Source: Mycobacterium colombiense (GTDB lineage Bacteria > Actinomycetota > Actinomycetes > Mycobacteriales > Mycobacteriaceae). Taken from it: a stretch of DNA of 64,000 nucleotides. Where the stretch lies: assembly GCF_001953985.1 (NCBI RefSeq), contig NZ_MBEI01000035.1:1-64000 (forward strand), given 5' to 3'. The position numbers and the translations under genes are program-made. A model generated the notes under the pieces. The model was not told the origin of the DNA and made no database searches. It was given only the letters and a program-made list of their open reading frames with translations. This document shows positions 8,056-14,684 of this stretch, piece after piece; position 1 is the first letter of the stretch, and each line of letters begins with the position of its first letter.

Positions 8056-8651
8056 TTCTCGGGTTTCGGCAGATCGTGTTGGAGGTAGTTCTCGCCTGTC
8101 CACATCACTTCGACGTTGTTCATGTCTTTCGTGTCAAACCACTGCTTCCGCGTAGCTATCACCTGAAGGGCATTTGGAGGATTGGCGGGTGGGCGCCAGC
8201 CAAGAAAATTGAAGGCCGCGATTACCTCTCCCGCCGTTACGTCCCTTTCAGCGATCTTTTGAAGCCAGTAGACGACGACCAACAGTTTCTCCTGATTGTT
8301 GGTCGGCTTCTTTGATTCGGCGAATTCCTTCAGCGCCTGCTTGCCCGACGGCGCGTAGTTGACGCCCTTCGGTACGTCGTAGTTGGTCTTTTTCGCCCCC
8401 GCCCTCTTGGCAGCTTTTTTCGCGGCCTTCTTGGTAGGCGATTTCGGTTCGTCGGTATCCAGGTCAACCCGCGGGTCGGTAACGGGTGACCACAGGGGTG
8501 GTGGTGGCGGTGTTCCAGCGTCGCCTCCGCCGAATGCCAACTGCATGAGGGTGGGGATGATCGCCGGATCAACTTCCCGCTTGAACGACATGTCGGGGCC
8601 GTTGATGCTCATAGTGAACGGTTCGGGAGCGCCCCCATCGGCGTCGGTCAT
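8052..8651 (-). CDS. cassette B small partner protein (paralogue of 5382-5972)
   Basis: 199 residues from ATG 8651, which has a GGGGGAG Shine-Dalgarno; the longer frame to 8684 lacks one. It aligns with the cassette A partner: 'INGPDMSFKREVDPAI' then 'QLAFGGG' (16-43), a Pro-rich then Lys/Ala-rich linker (48-90), and a C-terminal helical domain (about 103-195) with 'PTNNQEKLLVVVYWL', 'PPANPPNAL' and a 'VEVMWTGENYL' wing. The basic linker resembles DNA-binding tails. It overlaps the HEPN gene by four bases, indicating translational coupling. I do not know a named family. An adaptor or sensor role is inference from the repeated pairing. Confidence 0.76.
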   Translation of the reverse strand: MTDADGGAPEPFTMSINGPDMSFKREVDPAIIPTLMQLAFGGGDAGTPPPPPLWSPVTDPRVDLDTDEPKSPTKKAAKKAAKRAGAKKTNYDVPKGVNYAPSGKQALKEFAESKKPTNNQEKLLVVVYWLQKIAERDVTAGEVIAAFNFLGWRPPANPPNALQVIATRKQWFDTKDMNNVEVMWTGENYLQHDLPKPEK

Positions 8652-8884
8652 ATATCTCCCCCGGCAGTTTGCGGTCCGCGGCAACGCCCCAGGATACAGC
8701 GATTCGGCAGGAAACTGACGACAGCGACAGTCGCGGCGCTGCGTGTCCGCACCAGCAATTTGGTCCCGTAACGCTCCCGTAGACGTAGCCCGACTGTGGG
8801 CGTACCGACGCCGTACCGGAGGCGTCCGCTAGCCGTATCGAAAGTGCATATGACCAGTGCAAACGCGGGTTCGCGGGAGCCCGC

Positions 8885-9276
8885 CTACCAGCGACTATCG
8901 CTCACCTGTTCGGGCGTCGAAGATACTTCCCAAGCTGAATACGCGGGTTCATTCCCGTCATCGGCTCCACGATGAACTGCGGCGATGGTTGATTCGCTGT
9001 CGCCGGCAACCTCTGTGTTGCGCTCAATGTTGCAGTAGTCAACGGCTGTCGCAGCCAACTTCAGCGCGTCGTCCTGCGAGTGCGCGTAGAGCTTCATAGT
9101 CCGCGACGCGTCCTTGTGTCCGATCCAAGCCGCGATCACAGCGACGCGCACCCCGTCGAGATGCAGGAGCGTGGCGGCTGTGTGTCGTGCCCCATGCAAC
9201 TTCAGGTGCCGCATCCCATACCGGGCCAAAAACACCCTTCTGCGGTACGTGAACACATCGAAACCAAAAGCAGACC
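8885..9276 (-). pseudogene. tyrosine-recombinase C-terminal remnant reading through attachment repeat 2
   Basis: The minus strand encodes a recognisable integrase end: 'LKLHGARHTAATLLHLDGV' with H-x-x-R, and 'GHKDASRTMKLYAHS' with the catalytic Tyr. The N-terminal half is missing; upstream, the frame merges with unrelated sequence. The 3' end of the reading frame passes through the attachment repeat at 8926-8970, the usual arrangement of an integrase next to its own att site, so this remnant belongs to the right-hand element (8970-10185). The left border is the stop; the right border is approximate. Confidence 0.72.
8926..8970 (+). repeat. attachment-site repeat 2
   Basis: It matches the tRNA-Gly 3' half base for base except for one deleted G after the GGGTTC of the T-loop (45 versus 46 bases). 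It marks the junction between the two elements. Confidence 0.88.
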
Positions 9277-9315
9277 CCCAGCGGGTGACCTGAGGGCCTG
9301 TGGCGGGGTAGAGCG

Positions 9316-9419
9316 CTATGACGTCTTGGGTTCGCCCTTCGACTTCTTCGAAGCTTCGCGCTCGGCGGTCCACTTCGTGAACTTCGCCTTAAGCGCGGCA
9401 GTTCCTTCGCGGTGAACAG
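9316..9419 (-). pseudogene. degenerate copy of the small ORF at 9814-9918
   Basis: The minus strand reads 'LFTAKELP' and, after loss of one base near 9399, continues 'ALKAKFTKWTAEREASKK' to a TAG at 9318-9316. This is the same small protein as the intact 34-residue frame at 9814-9918 ('PFTAKHLPALKGNFPEW'). No start codon is kept. The duplication flanks the 109-residue gene and suggests recombination between related elements. Confidence 0.5.
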
Positions 9420-9421
9420 GT

Positions 9422-9751
9422 CTAGTTTTCCTCAAGTCGCTCGAGAATGGCGTTGCCGCACGTCCTGACATATCCGGGTGACGCGATCATTTGACCAAGG
9501 ACCCGCTGCACGATGGCGTTATCGGCGTGCATTGGGTTGCCGCTAATGGTGCCGACGTAGCCAGGCAGATTAGAGCGGAACATATTGACCCGCGCAGTGA
9601 GCTGCTTGTTGTCAATTCCCAGCGCGTCACGCGCCCGGATGTACTCCGGGTGGCCTTCTGGCACAACAGGGTTGGGGTCCCCATCATTCACTACCAGGAC
9701 CAACCGAGCGACCACAATGTTATCGTCCTCTTCCCACTTCCTTCGGGTCAT
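9422..9751 (-). CDS. hypothetical 109-residue protein of the right-hand element
   Basis: Not recognised. ATG 9751 is preceded by AAGG at a suitable distance. The protein is soluble, acidic at both ends, with 'PEGHPEYIRARDALGIDNKQ' in the first half and no membrane segment or cysteine cluster. It lies between two copies of a small repeated ORF, within the att-bounded element, and is transcribed in the same direction as the integrase remnant. Likely a phage or element accessory gene. Confidence 0.5.
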   Translation of the reverse strand: MTRRKWEEDDNIVVARLVLVVNDGDPNPVVPEGHPEYIRARDALGIDNKQLTARVNMFRSNLPGYVGTISGNPMHADNAIVQRVLGQMIASPGYVRTCGNAILERLEEN

Positions 9752-9813
9752 TTGCTGACCTTAGCGAGGAGGGCCATCGCTCGTCATGCACGACGACGCC
9801 GCCGTTCTGCCTC

Positions 9814-9918
9814 TCACGCCACCGACGGAGGCGAGGAAGCTGGCCCTCGCTCGGCTGACCACTCGGGGAAATTCCCCTTAAGCGCGGGCAGGTGCTTCGC
9901 GGTGAACGGTGTGGTCAT
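9814..9918 (-). CDS. 34-residue small protein of the right-hand element
   Basis: ATG 9918 follows a near-ideal AGGAGGA Shine-Dalgarno (about 9923-9929), which is why this very short frame is called. The start reads 'MTTPFTAKHLPALKGNF'. A related, broken copy exists at 9316-9419. A short perfect palindrome (9932-9946) sits just upstream and may be an operator. Function unknown; the tail after about residue 24 could be a truncated remainder of a longer protein. Confidence 0.5.
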   Translation of the reverse strand: MTTPFTAKHLPALKGNFPEWSAERGPASSPPSVA

Positions 9919-9931
9919 GAGATCCTCCTTG

Positions 9932-9946
9932 ATTAGCCGAGCTAAT
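9932..9946. promoter_or_regulatory. palindrome ATTAGC-CGA-GCTAAT, possible operator
   Basis: Perfect six-base arms around CGA, 14 bases upstream of the 9918 start codon and overlapping where its promoter or leader would be. A further GATTAGC half-site lies near 9957. Phage-type repressor control is inference. Confidence 0.4.
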
Positions 9947-10139
9947 GACCTCATCGTGATTAGCGGTGCGCGACCCTAACCCCTACCGGCGGTAGGCCTT
10001 GCGACGTGCGAGATTGTCGCGCCGATGTTGCAAGTCACGCCGAACAGCAACGGATCGCTCCGAGCGTCGCCGGACGATAGTGCCAGCAAGATGGCGATTT
10101 TATGAACCGATGCGAAGGTGTTCGGACTCACTCAGCCAC

Positions 10140-10185
10140 CTTCCCAAGCTGAACACGCGGGTTCGATTCCCGTCATCGGCTCCAC
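10140..10185 (+). repeat. attachment-site repeat 3 (attR)
   Basis: 46 bases identical to the tRNA-Gly 3' half except one T-to-C change in the GAATACGCG segment. DNA to its right should be the original chromosomal flank of the tRNA. Confidence 0.88.
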
Positions 10186-10214
10186 GTTTATGCGAGCTTC
10201 CGAGTCGGCCCGGA

Positions 10215-10443
10215 CTACTGACCGGGATCCGGTCGCCACACGACTTCCACGTCATCGTCGGAGAGCGTGACCAGGGCTTGGGTGATGCCGTCGGCGTCTG
10301 CAAACTCCACTTCGTAGGCAGGCGGCAAGTCTGCGTTCGAAGACTTCGTGTAGTCCATGACGACGGTCCCTCGTGATCCGGCCGGAAGGCCGCGCTCCGG
10401 TAGCGGCCGCCAACCGGACTACGTCGTGCTCTTCGGGTTTCAT
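10215..10443 (-). pseudogene. DUF4926-like small protein, frameshifted
   Basis: The minus strand from ATG 10443 reads 'MKPEEHDVVRLA'; the adjacent frame then continues 'LPERGLPAGSRGTVV', 'AYEVEFADADGITQALVTLS' and ends at 10215. Joined, the two parts give the complete DUF4926 layout (opening 'DVVxL', 'LPERGL', 'G-TVV', 'YEVEF-D-DG-T-AL-TL'). The break is near 10405-10412 in GCGGCCGCTA. The downstream part could still be translated alone as 47 residues from an internal ATG at 10358. Members are often found beside toxin-antitoxin-like genes; the function is unknown. It lies just outside attR. Confidence 0.65.
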
Positions 10444-10577
10444 GACTTTTCTTTCATTACTACGCATCCACGCGAATGTCACGCTCAGTCTTGGCGCCGA
10501 AACCTCGCCCGCAGCAATCGGTTTCATAACCCACCCGGCGGCCCGGCACGCGCTTATCCGCTGGTAGCTTTACGCCC

Positions 10578-11381
10578 ATGGGTGCCTTGGATGGACGCGT
10601 GGCCTTTATCACCGGCGGAGCTCGAGGGCAAGGCCGCGCGCACGCGCTGGCGTTAGCGGGCGAAGGGGCCGACATCGTGGTCGCCGACGCCCCCGCCGCG
10701 ATGACGGACCTGACCTATCCGCTGGGCACCGAGGACGACTTACGGGAAACCACCAAGCTGGTCGAAGAGCTGGGTCGGCGTTGCTTGCCGCTCACCGTGG
10801 ACGTGCGCGACGCGGGTGCGGTTAATGCCGCGATCAAGCAGACGGTCGCCGACATGGGCAGCCTCGACATCGTGGTGGCCAATGCCGGAATCGTCAGCAC
10901 CGGGCTACTGGAAGACGTCAGCGACGTGGTGTGGCAGCAGCTGATCGACACCAATCTGACCGGTGCGTTTCACGTCCTGCGGGCCGCCATCCCGGTGATG
11001 CGGCAACAGCGGTTCGGCAGGATCGTGGTGACCTCCTCGATGGGCGGGCGCATGGGCATCCCCGAGCTAGCCGCGTACAACGCCACCAAGTGGGGTGTCA
11101 TCGGCCTGGCGAAGTCCGCCGCCCTGGAGGTCGCCAAGGAGGGCATCACGATCAACGTCGTCTGCCCGACCACTACCCAGACACCGATGGTGCAACCCAC
11201 CGGGAGCGATGACGTCCCCGACGACCTGGTGCGCCGGATGACGAAGGCCAACCCGATCCCCCAACCCTGGCTGCAGCCCGAGGACGTCAGCCGCGGCGTC
11301 CTGTATCTGGTCACCGACCCCGGGGTCATCACCGGAAGCGTGCTCGAGATCGGCCTCGGCGGCAGCGCGCGCATCCACTGA
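10578..11381 (+). CDS. mycofactocin-type short-chain dehydrogenase/reductase
   Basis: 267 residues, a classical-length SDR. The NAD-binding turn is 'TGGARGQGRAHA' (12-23), the form typical of the mycofactocin-coupled SDR subfamily, whose tightly bound NAD is recycled through the redox peptide mycofactocin. Other landmarks are 'NAGI' (102-105), Ser153/154, and the catalytic Tyr167 and Lys171 in 'YNATK'. The substrate is probably an alcohol or carbonyl compound but cannot be told from sequence. It stands alone between the integrated elements and the kinase gene; no mycofactocin biosynthesis genes are in the window. Confidence 0.88.
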   Translation: MGALDGRVAFITGGARGQGRAHALALAGEGADIVVADAPAAMTDLTYPLGTEDDLRETTKLVEELGRRCLPLTVDVRDAGAVNAAIKQTVADMGSLDIVVANAGIVSTGLLEDVSDVVWQQLIDTNLTGAFHVLRAAIPVMRQQRFGRIVVTSSMGGRMGIPELAAYNATKWGVIGLAKSAALEVAKEGITINVVCPTTTQTPMVQPTGSDDVPDDLVRRMTKANPIPQPWLQPEDVSRGVLYLVTDPGVITGSVLEIGLGGSARIH

Positions 11382-11494
11382 CGAACGGCTGAGAAGCCGT
11401 CCAATGATCGTCGCCTGAACCGCTTAGACGGCGACCGGATGTTCGCTACGCTTGACCCCGATTGATACGTCGCCTGGGAAGTTGGGGCCAGGTA

Positions 11495-14400
11495 ATGGCT
11501 GAAAGACCCAAGGCTCGCGGCGGGGCGCCGGGACCGAGCGAGATCGTGGCGGAGTTAGCCGCCGCCGGATTCGACAACGCGCGCCAGATCGCCCGAGGCG
11601 CCGCCGGAGTGGTCTATTGCTGTCGCGAGACCGCCCTGGGGCGCAACGTGGCGATCAAGGTGCTACCCACGTTCATCGACGACGCCAGCCGGGAACGCTT
11701 TCTCCGCGAGGGCTACGCGATGGGCGGGCTCTCCGGGCATCCGAACATCGTCAACATCCTGCGGGTCGGCCTGACCGCGGGGGGCCGCCCGTACATCGTC
11801 ATGTCGTACTGCCCCGCGGGTTCGCTGGGGCTACGCGTGCAGCGTGAGGGCCCGATCGCCTGGCCGGAAGCCGTGCGCATCGGCGTCAAATTGTGTGGGG
11901 CGCTGGAAACCGCGCACCTGAGCGGCACCCTGCACCGCGATATCAAGCCGGCGAACGTCCTCGTCAACGACTACGGCGAACCGCAACTGACCGACTTCGG
12001 GACCGCCCACGTCCCCGGCGGGTACGAGACCGCGGCCGGATTGTTCTCCGGCACAATCGATTACCTGGCACCCGAGGTGATGACGGGCGATCCCGCGACG
12101 GTCGGCAGCGACGTCTATTCGCTCGGCGCCACCATCTACGCACTCATCGCCGGGAACGCCGCGTACGAGCGCCGCGGCAGCGACGACCTGCTGGCGCACT
12201 ACACGAGGATCAACAGCACCCGGGTTCCCGACTTGCGCCATAACGGAATCCCGGACGCGGTGTGCTCGGCGATCGAGATGGCGATGGCGCCCGACTTGGC
12301 TGAAAGACCAGCGTCCGCAGCGGATTTCGGCCGCGGGTTGCAGGAAAGTCAGCGCCGCAACGGCTTGAAAGCCGACGCAATGGCCATCACCGCCGTCGGC
12401 GCCGGTTCGGGGCGATCGGTGGGCAATTCGGCGGGGCTGCCGAAGGCGCGGACCTTGTCGCCGGCCGGACGCGGCGGTAAGGCGGGCCCGCCCACACAGC
12501 GACCACCGAGGATCGCCAAGCCGGGCCCACGCGGTGCCGACTCGGACAGCGCCACCTCGCTGATCAGCGCGCTGAACGATCGCCGAACGGTGTCGCCGCC
12601 GTCCCGTCCCGCCGGTCCACGAAACTTCGACCGCCGGGAAACAATTCCGGCCGCCCCCAGGACTTCTGAGCCGACCGAGGCGATCGCCGAGCACACCAGC
12701 CTCACCGACGCGATCGCTCCGTCGGGCCCTGCTGACCCGCCTGCGGCCGCGCGCCGCGGGCCGGCCACCGGAGCGGTGGCGTGGTTGAGCCCGTCGGGGA
12801 ACAAGCGCAAACGCGTCACGGCGGCGTTGATCGTGGTGGGGATCGTCTTGGCCGTGCTGGTGCTGGGCACCGGCGTCTACGTACTGCTGACGCAGGGCAA
12901 CAGACAGCACAGCGGTGCCGCGAATCAACCGAGCACCCAGGCCATTTCGAGGTGGCAGCCGATCACGAACGCCCGCATCGCGCGCCAGGCCGCGGCAACC
13001 ACGCAGGCCGACGGCACGATCTGGATCTTCGGCGGAATGGGCAGTAACCACGCACTCGTCGCAAACCACGAGGGCTATGACCCGATCATCGACAGCTGGA
13101 AAAGCGGGGACGACCTCCCGGTTCCGGTTCAGCATGCGATGGCGGTGACGTGGCAGGGAAACCCGATCGTGCTCGGGGGCTGGCGCGCGGCGGGCCCGCA
13201 AAGGGTTGCCAGCGACCAGGTTTGGCGCGTGGTCAACAGCCACTGGGTCGAGCTGCCCCATCTGCTGCAGCCCCGCGCGGCGGCCGCGGCGGCGGTGGTG
13301 GGTGGACGCATCATCGTCGCGGGCGGCGTCGACTCGAACGGCGCCCTGCTGAACACCGTCGAGATCTTCGACGGCAATTCCTGGACCCTCGGCGCCCCGA
13401 TACCGACCCCCCGGCAGATGCTGGCCGCGGCGTCGGACGAGAAGCTGGTGTACATGGTGGGCGGCACCAACGGGACCACCGACCTGGCGACGGTCGAGGC
13501 GTATGACCCTGCCGCGAAAAGCTGGACGCGATTGCCCGACCTTCCCCAACCGCGCGGCGACCTCGGCGTGGCGCTCGCTGACCGGCGCCTGGTCGCCGTC
13601 GGGGGGCAGTCGGCGGGGCAGGTCCTCAAGAGCGTGTCGGTGCTCGATCTGACGACGAACACGTGGGCGGGCTTGCCGGACATGGCAATAGCGCGGCATG
13701 GCATGGCGGTCGACGCGATAGGGCAGGCCGTGTACTCGATCGGCGGGTCGAGTGACATCGGCGACGGCCAGGCGACCTCGTCGGCGGAGGCGCTGCAACT
13801 ACCGGCGCGCCGCATGCAGCCGGCCGCGCAGTGGCGTTCCCTGCCGGACGCGCCGACGCCGCGGTTGATGACGGCGTGGACCGTGCTCGACGACAAGATC
13901 TGGGTCGTCGGCGGCCTGCGCGACGGAGTCGCGCTGCAGACCGTCGAGAGCTATGACCCGCGCACCGGCGTCTGGCAACCCCAACCGGCACTCCCGATCC
14001 CGCTGCACCACGCCGCGGCGGCGACCTATCGCGGCGAGGTGGTGGTGCTCGGGGGCGCCAGCAGTGATCTCACCCAGGCGTCGGCCAAGGTGTTCGCGTT
14101 GCGCGGCGGCAAGTGGGTCGAGTTGCCCGGACTCACCCACGCTCGCGCGGGGCTGGCGGCCGCGGTGGTCGGTGACAAACTCGTCGTCGTCGGCGGGCAG
14201 AACGCCAAGCAACTCGTCGGCCAGACCGAGGTCTTCGACGGCAACGCCTGGCACGACGCGGCCAATATGCCGACCCCGCGCGAGCATCTGGCCGCGGTGT
14301 CCGATGGCACGTACGTGTACGCGCTCGGCGGCAGATTCCTGTCGGCCGACAAGAACTCCGCGGCGTTCGAACGGTTCGACCCGCAGTCCGGGACCTGGAC

Positions 14401-14680
14401 GAAGTTGGTCGACATGCCGACCCCTCGCGGCAGCTACGGCGCCGCGTTCATCGATGGCCGAATCGTGGCGGTCGGCGGTGAGGAACCGACGCAGGTGGTG
14501 GGGGTGGCCGAGATGTACGACATCGCCGAAGGAACGTGGACGACGTTGCGCCCCATGCCAACTCCGCGCCACGCCGAGGTGGTCGCGGTGGTGGGCAACA
14601 CCGTCTACTGCATCGGCGGGGCGAACCGGCCCACCCACGAAGGCCCCGTCGCCACGGTCGAGGCCCTCGACTTCATCTAG
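11495..14680 (+). CDS. PknK-like Ser/Thr kinase fused to extracytoplasmic Kelch repeats
   Basis: 1061 residues from ATG 11495 (AGG just upstream; TTG 11462 is a weaker alternative). The kinase domain (about 25-280) has the glycine loop 'RGAAGVVY', Lys55 in 'VAIKVL', 'HRDIKPANVL' (Asp150), 'DFGTA' and 'APE', and resembles the PknK kinase domain. A Pro/Arg-rich juxtamembrane linker leads to one transmembrane helix (442-466). The remaining 590 residues are Kelch repeats ('GG...VE-YDP...W..LP..P.PR'), predicted to form one or two beta-propellers outside the membrane. By analogy with PknD's NHL propeller I infer a sensor kinase. It ends four bases from the convergent FHA-ABC exporter gene, a plausible substrate. 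Confidence 0.9.
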   Translation: MAERPKARGGAPGPSEIVAELAAAGFDNARQIARGAAGVVYCCRETALGRNVAIKVLPTFIDDASRERFLREGYAMGGLSGHPNIVNILRVGLTAGGRPYIVMSYCPAGSLGLRVQREGPIAWPEAVRIGVKLCGALETAHLSGTLHRDIKPANVLVNDYGEPQLTDFGTAHVPGGYETAAGLFSGTIDYLAPEVMTGDPATVGSDVYSLGATIYALIAGNAAYERRGSDDLLAHYTRINSTRVPDLRHNGIPDAVCSAIEMAMAPDLAERPASAADFGRGLQESQRRNGLKADAMAITAVGAGSGRSVGNSAGLPKARTLSPAGRGGKAGPPTQRPPRIAKPGPRGADSDSATSLISALNDRRTVSPPSRPAGPRNFDRRETIPAAPRTSEPTEAIAEHTSLTDAIAPSGPADPPAAARRGPATGAVAWLSPSGNKRKRVTAALIVVGIVLAVLVLGTGVYVLLTQGNRQHSGAANQPSTQAISRWQPITNARIARQAAATTQADGTIWIFGGMGSNHALVANHEGYDPIIDSWKSGDDLPVPVQHAMAVTWQGNPIVLGGWRAAGPQRVASDQVWRVVNSHWVELPHLLQPRAAAAAAVVGGRIIVAGGVDSNGALLNTVEIFDGNSWTLGAPIPTPRQMLAAASDEKLVYMVGGTNGTTDLATVEAYDPAAKSWTRLPDLPQPRGDLGVALADRRLVAVGGQSAGQVLKSVSVLDLTTNTWAGLPDMAIARHGMAVDAIGQAVYSIGGSSDIGDGQATSSAEALQLPARRMQPAAQWRSLPDAPTPRLMTAWTVLDDKIWVVGGLRDGVALQTVESYDPRTGVWQPQPALPIPLHHAAAATYRGEVVVLGGASSDLTQASAKVFALRGGKWVELPGLTHARAGLAAAVVGDKLVVVGGQNAKQLVGQTEVFDGNAWHDAANMPTPREHLAAVSDGTYVYALGGRFLSADKNSAAFERFDPQSGTWTKLVDMPTPRGSYGAAFIDGRIVAVGGEEPTQVVGVAEMYDIAEGTWTTLRPMPTPRHAEVVAVVGNTVYCIGGANRPTHEGPVATVEALDFI

Positions 14681-14684
14681 CGGA

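Larger units (their letters stand above)
5115..10185. mobile_element. two tandem decayed integrative elements in tRNA-Gly
   Basis: The 46-base 3' end of the tRNA-Gly gene (5115-5160) is repeated at 8926-8970 (one base deleted) and 10140-10185 (one substitution), dividing the region into a 3.8-kb and a 1.2-kb segment. This is the signature of site-specific integration by tyrosine recombinases. Both segments contain only C-terminal integrase remnants (about 6864-7118 and 8885-9276), so neither should be mobile alone. The first segment carries two cassettes of a shared small protein plus a TIR-like or HEPN effector. Base composition is visibly less GC-rich than the flanks. No phage structural genes are seen. 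Confidence 0.85.

Noticed and set aside
8926..8970. A second tRNA-Gly gene at the att repeat
   Set aside because: Only the 3' half is present, with a T-loop deletion; no 5' acceptor or D-arm precedes it. The copy at 10140 likewise lacks a 5' half.
11831..13798. 655-residue minus-strand frame inside the kinase-Kelch gene
   Set aside because: High-GC shadow: Arg/His-rich composition, no family resemblance, fully inside a gene with clear domains.
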